Made by a program: the position numbers and the translations under genes. The notes below the pieces were generated by a model that worked only from the letters and a program-made list of their open reading frames with translations, did no database searches and had not been told where the DNA came from. A DNA stretch of 64,000 bases from Acetitomaculum ruminis DSM 5522 (GTDB lineage Bacteria; Bacillota; Clostridia; Lachnospirales; Lachnospiraceae). Where the stretch lies: contig NZ_FOJY01000009.1 in assembly GCF_900112085.1 (NCBI RefSeq), positions 1 through 64,000 of the forward strand, given 5' to 3'. Positions 27,878 to 36,835 of this stretch are shown one piece after another. How positions within the stretch are numbered: position 1 is the stretch's first letter; every line of letters begins with the position of its first letter.

Positions 27878-29254
27878 ATGGAAAAATTTATAAATAATTT
27901 AAGCGGTAAAATCTATGAAAAGTTTTTTGTAAAATACATATTTAAGAATGATTTTGTAAAGAATGACAGCCTGTTTTCAAAACTTAAGATATTAAAACCG
28001 GAAAAATCCACAGAAGAATTAAAAAAAGATTTTATATGTGGAAAACTAAATCTGGTTTTAAAAATATTGTTAATAACTTTCCTGCTTAGCTTTATGGCTT
28101 TGCTTGGGGGAATTGTTTCCTCAAAGGTAGAGGGAAATAAAATAGAAAGAGGTGATTATGGAGAGGACAGTGAAGAATATAATTTAAAGCTATATGATGA
28201 AAAATCAAAAAAGTATCATGATATTGATTTTTATGTTTCCTCTAAAAGCTATTCAGAAAAAGAATTTGAGAAATTATGTAAACAAAATGAAAAAGCAATT
28301 ATAAAAAAATTTATTGGAGAAAACAAAGACAAAAATCATATTAATAAAAAAGTGGAATTTTTTGACACTATTATGGATGGACTTTTTGAAGTAACCTTTA
28401 GCCTTGAAGATTTTGAGCTTTTAGACAGCCAGGGAAATATTGAAGAGGAAAAGGTGGGTGAAAAGGGGAAGAAAACTAAAGTTTATGTAACTTTAGACTA
28501 TGAAGAATTCTCCTATAATTTTGACTTTGAAATAACAGTTTTTAAGCCTGAAAGTGATAGTGTTGGTGGCTTTTTAAAAAAGATAAAATCCCAACTTTTA
28601 AAGGAAGACTCATCATCAAAAAGCAATTCGTATTTTTCATTGCCAAAAAAAAGCGGAGATAATAACTTAAAATGGAAAGAACCTTTGGATTTTACCTGGG
28701 TTAAAATCTTTATTTTGGGAATTGTGCTTTCTATAGCTGTCTATATAGCAAAAAACAAAGAAATTGAAAGGCAGATGGAATTCAGGAAGAGGCAAATGCT
28801 TATTGATTATCCTGAAATTGTAAGTAAAATCACAATTTTCTTATCTTTAGGACTTAGCGTTCCCACAATCTGGAAAAATATAATCAAAGAGTATGAAATA
28901 CAAAGAAAAAATGGCAGAGAAGTAAGATATGCCTATGAAGAAATGCTAATAAGCTTTTATGAAATGGAAAAGGGAATGTCTTTACCGGAAGCTTTAGAGC
29001 GTTTTGGAAGGCGGTGTCAGATTCACCAGTATATCAAGTTAAGTGCATTGATTTCACAAAATCTTAGAATCGGCTCTAAGGAGATAAAAAAACTTCTTTC
29101 AAAAGAAGTAATCGATTCCTTTGAAATGAGAAAAAATCTTGCCAGAAAAACGGGAGAAGAGGCATCAACAAAGCTTCTTATTCCCATGGTAATGATGTTA
29201 ATGGTGGTAATGATAATAATTGTAGTTCCCGCTTTTATGTCATTTAATTTGTAA
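27878..29254 (+). CDS. tadC: Tad platform protein (TadC-like) with a large extra domain
   Basis: The 458-residue product is much longer than usual TadC proteins (about 300). Residues 57-81 form a first membrane helix. Residues about 82-272 form a hydrophilic insert that should lie outside the membrane (DFYVSSKSYSEKEFEKLCKQ, VTFSLEDFELL, KVYVTLDYEEFSYNFDFEI), and 274-291 is a second helix. The T2SSF domain follows (IDYPEIVSKITIFLSLGLSV, EMEKGMSLPEALERFGRRC), and a last helix ends AFMSFNL. The insert looks beta-rich and is not recognised. The gene lies 33 bases before the split Flp pilin gene. Confidence 0.8.
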   Translation: MEKFINNLSGKIYEKFFVKYIFKNDFVKNDSLFSKLKILKPEKSTEELKKDFICGKLNLVLKILLITFLLSFMALLGGIVSSKVEGNKIERGDYGEDSEEYNLKLYDEKSKKYHDIDFYVSSKSYSEKEFEKLCKQNEKAIIKKFIGENKDKNHINKKVEFFDTIMDGLFEVTFSLEDFELLDSQGNIEEEKVGEKGKKTKVYVTLDYEEFSYNFDFEITVFKPESDSVGGFLKKIKSQLLKEDSSSKSNSYFSLPKKSGDNNLKWKEPLDFTWVKIFILGIVLSIAVYIAKNKEIERQMEFRKRQMLIDYPEIVSKITIFLSLGLSVPTIWKNIIKEYEIQRKNGREVRYAYEEMLISFYEMEKGMSLPEALERFGRRCQIHQYIKLSALISQNLRIGSKEIKKLLSKEVIDSFEMRKNLARKTGEEASTKLLIPMVMMLMVVMIIIVVPAFMSFNL

Positions 29255-29287
29255 ATAAAAATTTTAATGTGTTTAAAAGGAGAAAAA

Positions 29288-29401
29288 ATGTCAGCAGTAA
29301 AAAATTTGGTAAAAAGATTTATGAAAGAAGAAACAGCCATAGGAACAATTGAAATAATTTTAATTTTGGTAGAGAAGTACTTTATCTCTTATTCATTATA
29401 G
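29288..29401 (+). pseudogene. flp: Flp pilin gene, 5' fragment (interrupted by mobile element)
   Basis: ATG 29288 with AGGAG upstream begins MSAVKNLVKRFMKEETAIGT then IEIILIL, a class of short Flp/Tad prepilins with Glu22 at the start of the hydrophobic core (a +5 Glu if cleavage follows Ala17). Native sequence ends at 29370 in TTTTGGT. The frame then enters foreign DNA and stops at 29401 after 37 codons. Joined to 49027-49123 it restores a perfect 59-residue pilin. As it stands, the strain lacks an intact copy here, so pilus assembly from this locus should fail unless the element excises. Confidence 0.88.
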
Positions 29402-29487
29402 AATCTGTAGAAAGAATATATCTATATGTCTGTATCATATCCATCCTATCAATCAATATATCAGTATCAATAAGAAGGGGGTCTTTA

Positions 29488-29805
29488 ATGTTTACTTATA
29501 AAGAGTTACATCTCATTGATAAAGGTTATTTCAAGGTACTTAGGTATCCTGTAGAGGATAACTTCATTGAGATTCAAAGTAAAAATACAAAGGATTCATG
29601 GATCATTCAAAAGAGGAATCCTGCTTATTCAGAATATCCTATTATCCTGTATCATAAACATCCAGGTCAGAAATATTATCATAGGCATTGGCAATGTTAC
29701 AACGTATCACAATGCATCAGATCCATTAAATCCCATGATGAATATTCCCTTTTGAGGAAGTGGAATGAACGTTTTATTAGACGTCCTAAATATAAGTGTG
29801 TGTAG
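29488..29805 (+). CDS. Hypothetical protein at the element's left end
   Basis: The 105-residue product is basic and aromatic (YYHRHWQCYN, RKWNERFIRRPKYKC) with no membrane segment. It has an AAGGGGG ribosome site before the ATG. It lies 117 bases inside the left boundary, transcribed towards the convergent ParR/ParM/recombinase operon. I do not recognise it. Its position could suit an accessory DNA-binding protein, but that is a guess. Confidence 0.5.
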   Translation: MFTYKELHLIDKGYFKVLRYPVEDNFIEIQSKNTKDSWIIQKRNPAYSEYPIILYHKHPGQKYYHRHWQCYNVSQCIRSIKSHDEYSLLRKWNERFIRRPKYKCV

Positions 29806-29842
29806 GACTCTTGTTTCTTAAATTCATGTTTTTGCTCCTTTA

Positions 29843-30196
29843 TTAAAATGATAGTATATCAGCCATTACATCGCTGATATTTTCATCTGTAGCTGGTTCT
29901 GGGGTATCCCATGTTTCGGGGCCGGAGGAAACACAAGAAGAAGGATTAGCCTCTGTAGTTCCCGAAACAATGGTGATGTTACCGCCAAGTCTAGCTACGA
30001 TTTTGTCTGCTAGTTCATCAAGTGGCAGTTCGTTTGATGAATGGTTGTTATGACGCTCTGCAAGTTCATACAGAGCTGTCACAACCATTTCATTGGCACT
30101 GCTAAAGCCGTATTCGGCATAGTTAGAAATTGCCTTTATTGCCACCTGATCTTTGTGTGTGTCATAGAATCTGATGGTTTTGGCAAAGGATTTCAT
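29843..30196 (-). CDS. parR: ParR-like centromere-binding partner
   Basis: The 117-residue product begins KSFAKTIRFYDTHKDQVAIK with a ribbon-helix-helix-like N-terminus, then helices and an acidic, Pro/Thr-rich tail ending ENISDVMADILSF. Small proteins of this shape encoded directly after ParM/StbA are ParR/StbB adaptors that bind the centromere and the filament end. Its ATG overlaps the ParM stop (TAATG), with GGAGG inside parM, so the two are translationally coupled. The assignment rests on context more than motifs. Confidence 0.6.
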   Translation of the reverse strand: MKSFAKTIRFYDTHKDQVAIKAISNYAEYGFSSANEMVVTALYELAERHNNHSSNELPLDELADKIVARLGGNITIVSGTTEANPSSCVSSGPETWDTPEPATDENISDVMADILSF

Positions 30197-31113
30197 TACT
30201 TTAATCCTCCGTTTCGAATCTGGTAGCGAATAAGGTCTTCATAACCTTTCACATTGATATGAACATCATCGATTACAGTAGCTTTTGGATACTTCTCAGC
30301 ATCAAGGAAGTTCTTAATGATTGTAGAACCACCACCGATAAAGATAAGCTGAGTTGTATCAAGGTTGAACTGTAAGGCGCGAAGCTGTCCCATAATGTCT
30401 TCCACGTAGGTTTTAAGGTCGTTCTGAATGACTGTAAGATACTTAGGTGGAAGATCAACGCTTGAACCGGTAATCATTACATCCTTAAGTAAGATTTCAT
30501 CTGCTTCACCGTTAAACTGCTCTCTTAGGTGTTCGTTGATTTTGTGCATACATGTAATGGTTCCAAGAGAAAGGCTCTTGCAGTTACCAGCATCAGCTTT
30601 TCTCTCACGGATAGGCATGATATCAATCGTCCAACTTCCAATGTCGATAACAACAGCAAGTCTGCTGAATTTGTTGATATAATTGACGATTCCGGCATAG
30701 CCCTGTGGATACACATTTATACTTAAAAGGTTGATGCTATAGGTTACATCTTCATACTTGAAAACAAGTTTACGATTGCGCTTGTAGTAATCAAGCATAG
30801 GTTCTTTTTCTGCTCCCATACGTGTAAGTGGTACACCTACACCAAGATGGATGTCAGCCTGAGTCATGCCCTGCATCTTAAGTTCTTCTGCGATAGCAGC
30901 TTCGGTAAGAACGAGCATGTCCTCATTGTTCATTTTAGATTCCTGAATGGTAATCTTAGGATTGCCAACTGAATAGAATCCCTCATTTGTCTCAACCACC
31001 ATGCTTGAAATAGGTGGCTTTGTGGAATGCTTAATCACTCCACTAGAAAATACTTTGTGCGATGTTTTTGTGTTACCAAATCCAACGTCTACTCCAATAA
31101 TTAATTCACTCAT
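30196..31113 (-). CDS. parM: Actin-like plasmid segregation ATPase (ParM/StbA/Alp family)
   Basis: The 305-residue actin/Hsp70-fold protein has phosphate-1 motif IGVDVGFGNTKT (about 6-17), phosphate-2 motif VVIDIGSWTIDI and adenosine motif LIFIGGGSTIIKN near the end. ParM filaments push plasmid copies apart before division. Finding it on an integrated element implies a circular extrachromosomal phase that benefits from active segregation. AGAGGA precedes the ATG. It lies downstream of tnpC in the same direction. Confidence 0.85.
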   Translation of the reverse strand: MSELIIGVDVGFGNTKTSHKVFSSGVIKHSTKPPISSMVVETNEGFYSVGNPKITIQESKMNNEDMLVLTEAAIAEELKMQGMTQADIHLGVGVPLTRMGAEKEPMLDYYKRNRKLVFKYEDVTYSINLLSINVYPQGYAGIVNYINKFSRLAVVIDIGSWTIDIMPIRERKADAGNCKSLSLGTITCMHKINEHLREQFNGEADEILLKDVMITGSSVDLPPKYLTVIQNDLKTYVEDIMGQLRALQFNLDTTQLIFIGGGSTIIKNFLDAEKYPKATVIDDVHINVKGYEDLIRYQIRNGGLK

Positions 31114-31131
31114 GTTTAATTCCTCTCTTTC

Positions 31132-31509
31132 TTATAAATTGTTAACTAGGTCAAATTCTGAAGAGCTTTTCTTTTTAAGCTCAGCAGTTAATGTTTCAAT
31201 GTTCTTTTCTAAAGAAATAATTTTTAGCTTTAGTAACTCGTTTTCTCGTCTGGTAGCTTTTAGAAGAGACGCTTCTTTTCTGTTAATAAAGACTTTTCCG
31301 ATTTGTAAGGTGATAGCATTTGTAAGTGCTTCGTGAACATCTTTATTTTTGTAGAAGTAGTCTCTAGAAAAGCCAGTGCGTCTTACAAGTTCTGCGACAG
31401 TGACTTTTTCGCCATCCTCAACCATTTCTGAAATTGTGGTAAGGGAAAGATTTAGCATAGCTTCAGATCTGTCGTGATTGCTTTTTACCATGTTTGTGTA
31501 GTTTGCCAT
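31132..31509 (-). CDS. tnpC: TnpC-like accessory protein of Tn554-type transposition
   Basis: About 125 residues, the same length as Tn554 TnpC. The N-terminus carries a TetR-like helix-turn-helix (EKVTVAELVRRTGFSRDYFY); the C-terminal half is a coiled coil (RRENELLKLKIISLEKNIET). Family members help set orientation or efficiency of Tn554-type insertion. The start ATG 31509 shares one base with the stop of the upstream recombinase gene and has GGAGG nine bases before it; a TTG nine bases upstream is less likely. Confidence 0.75.
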   Translation of the reverse strand: MANYTNMVKSNHDRSEAMLNLSLTTISEMVEDGEKVTVAELVRRTGFSRDYFYKNKDVHEALTNAITLQIGKVFINRKEASLLKATRRENELLKLKIISLEKNIETLTAELKKKSSSEFDLVNNL

Positions 31510-33398
31510 TAGTTCCAACCTCCTTTGTATTTATTAATGGTTTTGTCCTTTTCTTCTCTAAGTTTTTTAGTGCCTTCAGCAAGGACTTTACTTGTCATTC
31601 TGCGGTAGTGCTTAACAGATGAAGTATTGGCATGTCCAAGTAATTTGGCGATAATAGAATCATCAAGTCCCATATCACAAAGTCTTTTTCCATAAGTCTT
31701 TCTGAAAAGATGAGTACTTACAGTAAAGAGTTCTCCGTGGTCATCACGTAAGTCGTTTTCAATAATCATGCACTGTACTCGGTAATACATTGCTCCATAG
31801 GTCATAGGCTTATCGGGATTATTGTCGTCAACAAAGATATAATCTCGTGGACCGTAATGTGATGTTGTGTAAGCGATGGCGCTTTCAATAAGGTTTTTAA
31901 TGTCATCGTTAATAGGCTTTCGATAACTTCTGTTAACCTTGGCCTGGTGAATGGTGATGTATAAGTGTCCGTTTTCATCTTCTCTAATACAATCCGTTCT
32001 TAAGGTAAGTGTCTCAGAGATTCTGCAACCTAAGATTTCATGAAGAATCATTAATCGTCCGGTCTGAGGATCTAGAGTTTTAAATCCTCTATTTAAAGTT
32101 TCAAGCTCGCTATCCGTATAAAAGCGAAAGACTGGAATATTGTTCTTTGGAATATCTTCAGGGAAGAATAATTTCGTAAGAGAATATTCATCTATTACAA
32201 GACCTATGGTGGCTAATATATTCTTTAGAGATATAAGCTCTGAGCGATAGTTCTTGCGTCTAGTATCTTCCGTATTTAGGTAAATCAAGTAAGATTCAAT
32301 TACCTCTCGATCAATTTCGGCAAAGGATTCTATTTGTGGGTAATCCCTTGCAAGATATTCGGTGAAAACATTAATTACATGTACATCATTTACTGCTGTT
32401 CTTGCAGAAACTTCCTTGAGACGAAAGAGAATAGCTTTCTTTGTTTCAGCTTTCATTTTGTCTTGAAGGATGTTCTCAAAATTGATGCTAGCAATTGTGT
32501 TAACCGGAGGACGCCTGACGGGAAAATCAAGCCTATCCAATATCCATATATCATCCTCAAAATGGAATAATCCGTCATCATAGGTAAAATAAGAAAGTAT
32601 GGTCTTTAGGTACTTAAAAAACGGATGTATCTTTGTTTCTGGATGTAACTTGTTTCTCTTATTACTGGTAATGGTTAAAGGTATCTGATGCTTCATAGCC
32701 CAAATTTTATATTTTCTAATACAGCTATCTTTGTCTAAGTCATATAAAGACTTGATGGATGGATAGGTATCGCATAAAAAGTCAGCTATGTGGCCAAAGC
32801 ATCGTCTTTCATTGGTCATACTGGTAAATGATAATTCCTTTCCCCTTGCAGTAATGAATTCTCGAAATTCTTCTATTAAGGATGACGGCAATACATTTAA
32901 GTTGAAGAAATACTCCGGATGATAATGTGCGGAGGTTTGCTTCTTCTTTGGAATGTCTTTGTAGCAGTCAAGGTCTCTATAGAAGATGAAATTGTCCTTA
33001 GGTAAGCAATAAAAATGTGCTTGGCTTATATAACGAATAGCAGGATGTAAGACAAAACCATCTATCTGCTTTCTTCTAGGGTTAATGTCTTTGTCATGGA
33101 GAAAACCAATCATTCTTGCAGTAGCTGCTTCAACATCAAGGTCTAACATAGATTCAAGATCCGGATAATAAGTGGTTATGAATTCAGCAAAGAGCATGTA
33201 GCTTCTACGGTCTATGTAAAGACTTAAAAAGGTTAGTGTGTTCCCTCGCTCTAAGATAAAAGGAGCTAACTGTTCTTGGAGAGAAAGCGTTGGAAGTAGG
33301 CTTAAATCAAAGCCATACTCCGGTTTGTAGTAGTCGGATTTTAAGTCTTTTTCCGTTAGGTGCTTATAGCTGTTAAATTCTTTAAATTTTAGTTCCAT
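31509..33398 (-). CDS. tnpB: Tyrosine recombinase, TnpB-like (second copy)
   Basis: The 629-residue product has the length of Tn554 TnpB. The C-terminal catalytic domain shows the first Arg in EILGCRISETLTLRTD, HxxR in STHLFRKTYGKR, LGHANTSSVKHYRR with the second His and the nucleophile Tyr, so all active-site residues are present. The long N-terminal part is likely arm/core DNA-binding. It overlaps the upstream tnpB by 10 bases and tnpC by one, so the block is one coupled operon. A second TnpB-size recombinase is unusual. Confidence 0.88.
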   Translation of the reverse strand: MELKFKEFNSYKHLTEKDLKSDYYKPEYGFDLSLLPTLSLQEQLAPFILERGNTLTFLSLYIDRRSYMLFAEFITTYYPDLESMLDLDVEAATARMIGFLHDKDINPRRKQIDGFVLHPAIRYISQAHFYCLPKDNFIFYRDLDCYKDIPKKKQTSAHYHPEYFFNLNVLPSSLIEEFREFITARGKELSFTSMTNERRCFGHIADFLCDTYPSIKSLYDLDKDSCIRKYKIWAMKHQIPLTITSNKRNKLHPETKIHPFFKYLKTILSYFTYDDGLFHFEDDIWILDRLDFPVRRPPVNTIASINFENILQDKMKAETKKAILFRLKEVSARTAVNDVHVINVFTEYLARDYPQIESFAEIDREVIESYLIYLNTEDTRRKNYRSELISLKNILATIGLVIDEYSLTKLFFPEDIPKNNIPVFRFYTDSELETLNRGFKTLDPQTGRLMILHEILGCRISETLTLRTDCIREDENGHLYITIHQAKVNRSYRKPINDDIKNLIESAIAYTTSHYGPRDYIFVDDNNPDKPMTYGAMYYRVQCMIIENDLRDDHGELFTVSTHLFRKTYGKRLCDMGLDDSIIAKLLGHANTSSVKHYRRMTSKVLAEGTKKLREEKDKTINKYKGGWN

Positions 33399-35305
33399 TG
33401 AATGTCCTCCTTATTTTTGGTAGCGAAGTATTCTTCGTTTAATTTGTCTATCTTATTTGGTAGATGGTCAATGTAGTGCTTGGTCATGTCTTCGCTAGAG
33501 TGTCCTAAGTATTCTCTGATGCACTGAATATTGGCGCCATCGTTGTAAAGCTCCGTGGCAAGTGTGTGTCTGTAGCCATGGGGTTTGAACTTATAGGTTT
33601 CAGATATTCCATACTTGTCAAAGAGAATATTCATCTGCTTTCTGAAGGTTCCGGAGCGGTAAGGCCCAGTGGTATGTGGAGCCTTAAAAACATATTCATC
33701 GGGTGCGATGTTGTTTCGTTTGATGTATTCTGTCATCAGGTCGTAAAGTTCTGTTGGTATAGGGATTCGCTTTTCTCTTTTGGCTTTGTTCTGATAGATC
33801 AAAAACCAAGCGGTTGAGCCATCAAAGAGGTAAGCATTTCCTTTTATTGCGCAGACTTCATTTACTCGAATACCTAAACACCAAAGATTTAAAAACATTA
33901 ATCGAAGCTCCTCAGGGAAGTATCCCAGTACCTCGAAAACCTTTTTTTGATCTTCCTTTGAAACGGAAATGTCGTTGTGTTTGTAAACCTCAAATCCTCT
34001 GTATTTTTCAAAGTGAAATCTAAGAGGCTGTATACATTCTTTTGCTTCTAAGTAGTAAATGAATTTAGAAATCTCACCTAGGTGCGAATTTATAGTTGCA
34101 ACACGGACATCTTTTCTTTGCAAGTAATTGATGTAGTTTTCAAGGTCTGCCTTTGTAAGCTTAGTAAGGTAAATGCCATTTTCATCGAAGTAGAAAAGCA
34201 TTCGCTTTACATTGTTGTAAATCATGTAAATAGATGTAATTGAAAGTCTCTGAGAAAGACCAAGTAGGTATTTCATGTAGTCTTTCAGTAAATCAAGGTT
34301 TTCTGTTATTTCAACATCATCAAAGTAGAATGCTTCACGTGGATTTGAAGGATTTACTCTTCCTTCGGTAAAGGAGAAGCGCTCTAAAAACCAAGCGGAT
34401 GCATCCCAATCAATTGATGGTGCATTTAAAAATGTAAACTTTCGTATTCGCTTAAATGCAGCTCTAGAACATGTGGTGCTCTTTATTGGTAATGTATTTA
34501 AGTACTCTATAAATCCTTCTACTTCAGCATTTGTAACCTTTGAAATATCATCAATTTCATGCTCAACGCAGTATTTGTATAAGTACCAAAGCGGAGTAAT
34601 ACGATTCTGAAGAAGCATATGTGTAGTTACTTTGTCTCCGTCTTCAAGGTCGTATTTTAGTAATGCAAATACCTGACGCTTTAAAACCTCAGAAACATTG
34701 AGCGAAAAATCAAAGAAAAGCGGTTCCTTTACCTGCGTATATTCAAACTGCTTTGCAATTGCGATGTTCGGATGATATGTAAGGTAAATAAGCTTGTTCT
34801 CATAACGAAGTACATGTGGATGTAAATCATTCATTGACTGCTCAATGGCATATAGCTTTGCTCTATCGATGATCTTTATATATTCGATTCGCTTTGCTAC
34901 AAAGGTGTTTGATATGTAGCGTTCAAACTCTACTCTGTCGACTGCATCAATATCAGCTAAGTCGGTGATGTTTCGTAATGCAAGGAAGAACTCCAGCTTG
35001 TTTCGCTTGGCTCTGTCCTTGATGACTTCTTTTAACTCAGGAAAAGACTTTCCTTTTAAGCGAATTATCATTTCAAGAGCTGATGCAAAGTGAGCTTTCT
35101 GTGTGTCTGTAATTGTTGTACAAGTCAAAACCATGTTGTAGAAATCAATTGCAGTATCAAGGTCTACGTCATCTAAGGAAGTAATTCTTCGATTCAGTAA
35201 GAAGCCTTCAATTAAATCAATACCGGTAGCTTCTTTGTATCCAGTGCGAATGATTTCCTCATGGACGTAAGAGTATTCAATTTGAGCTATTTTCAGTGCG
35301 CCCAT
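33389..35305 (-). CDS. tnpB: Tyrosine recombinase, TnpB-like (first copy)
   Basis: The 638-residue member of the Tn554 TnpB group. Catalytic motifs are complete: Arg in NLWCLGIRVNEVCAIK, HxxR in KPHGYRHTLATELY, then REYLGHSSEDMTKHYIDH with His and nucleophile Tyr. It is only distantly similar to the other large recombinase, so this is not a recent tandem duplication. The ribosome site for the next gene (AAGGAGG) lies within its last codons. A 143-base gap with a long-range inverted repeat separates it from tnpA. Confidence 0.88.
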   Translation of the reverse strand: MGALKIAQIEYSYVHEEIIRTGYKEATGIDLIEGFLLNRRITSLDDVDLDTAIDFYNMVLTCTTITDTQKAHFASALEMIIRLKGKSFPELKEVIKDRAKRNKLEFFLALRNITDLADIDAVDRVEFERYISNTFVAKRIEYIKIIDRAKLYAIEQSMNDLHPHVLRYENKLIYLTYHPNIAIAKQFEYTQVKEPLFFDFSLNVSEVLKRQVFALLKYDLEDGDKVTTHMLLQNRITPLWYLYKYCVEHEIDDISKVTNAEVEGFIEYLNTLPIKSTTCSRAAFKRIRKFTFLNAPSIDWDASAWFLERFSFTEGRVNPSNPREAFYFDDVEITENLDLLKDYMKYLLGLSQRLSITSIYMIYNNVKRMLFYFDENGIYLTKLTKADLENYINYLQRKDVRVATINSHLGEISKFIYYLEAKECIQPLRFHFEKYRGFEVYKHNDISVSKEDQKKVFEVLGYFPEELRLMFLNLWCLGIRVNEVCAIKGNAYLFDGSTAWFLIYQNKAKREKRIPIPTELYDLMTEYIKRNNIAPDEYVFKAPHTTGPYRSGTFRKQMNILFDKYGISETYKFKPHGYRHTLATELYNDGANIQCIREYLGHSSEDMTKHYIDHLPNKIDKLNEEYFATKNKEDIQWN

Positions 35306-35334
35306 AAGGCAATCTCCTTTCGTGTAATGTTTTT

Positions 35335-35454
35335 CTTTAGGATGCTTAGCTACTGCTCTTGGCTGTAAGAGAATCTGTCAAGCCGGGGTGAAAATATCAG
35401 TAGGTAGGCTTTACAGATGAACGAAAGCCATATCATAAGTGCGGCATCCTAAAG
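35335..35454. repeat. Long-range inverted repeat between tnpA and tnpB
   Basis: CTTTAGGATGC (35335-35345) and GCATCCTAAAG (35444-35454) are perfect 11-base complements about 100 bases apart. The right arm covers the last codons of tnpA. It could form a closing stem in the tnpA-tnpB mRNA. Confidence 0.5.
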
Positions 35455-36561
35455 GAAGTCGTTAATGTCGACAAACTTCATAGATTCAACGAAGTAGTTG
35501 TCGTTTGCTTCGGCAAGCTCGTCATCTTCAACATTTAAGTAGGCTTCTGTAGTAGCAATGTTTTTGTGTCCTAAAGAAGTTGAAATCTGTGCCATGTCCC
35601 AACCAGCTTTTCTTCGCTCGTTAGCAAAGTAGTGTCTAAGCATATGGGAATGTCCGCTAATACCACATCTCTTTTCTAGTCTTTCAAATAGGGAATTTAC
35701 TCCACTTAAGGTAAGGGGCTTTCCCTTGGAAGGACCACTTTCAGAAACAAATAGGTAATCAGTGTTCTTTCGAAGCTCGGTCGTATCAGTTAAATAAATC
35801 ATGAGAAGATCAAAGGTGGAGTTAGAAATTCTTGCTCCACGTTCTTCTGCGTACTTTGCATAAGCTCCGTTTGGGTTTGTTTCTCTGTAGCGAACAAATA
35901 CTTTCTTGTTTTCAAAATCAATGTCTGTCGTATATTTAATTCCTAAGATTTCACCGATACGAAAACCGGTTTCTTCCAAAAGAAGAAGTAAGAGCTTGTC
36001 TCTTTTGGTATGTGCTGATGAAATCAAAGTGTGTAAATCATCTTCTGTAATACTCTTTGCATGATGTTCTTCTCTAGGAAGATAACCATGAAAAGTCTTT
36101 ACTGTCTTTGCATACCGAAGTCCAATGGAGTTGGTATATACAAAGGTGGAGTCTCTAAGTACCTTAAGTGCAGTGCCGTTGTCATATTCGAGGATTACGA
36201 AATCATAAAAATCGAAGATGCTTCTTAAGTAGTCGTTTGCAGTGTTGTTGTCAGGACATTTGCCTGATGTAGTATGTCTGCCGGCTCTTATAAAGTGTAG
36301 GTAGCTTGTGAAATGCTCCTGCTGTTCAAAAGCGGAAAGTGAAAGCACTTTGTTAACGGTAAGCTTGTTATCTTCAAGGTAGTTAAGATACCAGGTAAGC
36401 TTTAGCGCTATGTTCTTTAAAGTCTTCTTCTTTCTGCCAAGATTCTTTTTGAATTTTAGATACTTGGTAGGAAGTGGAACAATTGAGTTGTTGGAAGTGT
36501 CGCGGATGATAAAGTACACGATTGTTCCATTAGAAACTGAATCAACGATGTATCTGCTCAA
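35449..36561 (-). CDS. tnpA: Tyrosine recombinase, TnpA-like
   Basis: The 370-residue product matches the length of Tn554 TnpA (about 360). A SAM-like core-binding domain (about 30-150) precedes the catalytic domain with Arg in LEETGFRIGEILGIKY, HxxR in GHSHMLRHYFANERR, and SLGHKNIATTEAYLNVEDDE with His and Tyr. It should catalyse strand exchange at the insertion site with the two TnpB-like proteins. It is the first recombinase in the operon, preceded by a small ORF. Confidence 0.9.
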   Translation of the reverse strand: MSRYIVDSVSNGTIVYFIIRDTSNNSIVPLPTKYLKFKKNLGRKKKTLKNIALKLTWYLNYLEDNKLTVNKVLSLSAFEQQEHFTSYLHFIRAGRHTTSGKCPDNNTANDYLRSIFDFYDFVILEYDNGTALKVLRDSTFVYTNSIGLRYAKTVKTFHGYLPREEHHAKSITEDDLHTLISSAHTKRDKLLLLLLEETGFRIGEILGIKYTTDIDFENKKVFVRYRETNPNGAYAKYAEERGARISNSTFDLLMIYLTDTTELRKNTDYLFVSESGPSKGKPLTLSGVNSLFERLEKRCGISGHSHMLRHYFANERRKAGWDMAQISTSLGHKNIATTEAYLNVEDDELAEANDNYFVESMKFVDINDFL

Positions 36562-36601
36562 TCCGCATCACCTCCCTTCTCAATCATTTGCGAATCAGAA
36601 C

Positions 36602-36835
36602 CTACGCTGATAAGTCATCTTCTGTGAATGGCTCATATCTTTTGCTTAAATCAACGCGCTTAATCATATGGACGGTTTTGTAGACGTAGCCAAAATCCAT
36701 GAGATCTAAGTAAAGCTGGCCGTTTTCTTCCTTTGTGACGAAGCCATATTCATCAGCAATGGAATTCATTTCATCCATTGATAATTTGGTAAGCTCGCAA
36801 AACTGCTTTGGTGTAACCCAAATGTGTCTAAGCAT
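36602..36835 (-). CDS. Small protein upstream of tnpA (excisionase-like candidate)
   Basis: About 77 residues starting MLRHIWVTPKQFCELTKLSM; the ATG at 36835 has GGAGGACA at ideal spacing, so a longer frame starting 57 bases upstream is rejected. The helix pattern (VTPKQFCELTKLSMDEMNSI) fits a small MerR/Xis-like DNA-binding domain, but there is no decisive motif. Its place as first gene of the recombinase operon suits a directionality factor or a regulator. Function is inferred. Confidence 0.55.
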   Translation of the reverse strand: MLRHIWVTPKQFCELTKLSMDEMNSIADEYGFVTKEENGQLYLDLMDFGYVYKTVHMIKRVDLSKRYEPFTEDDLSA

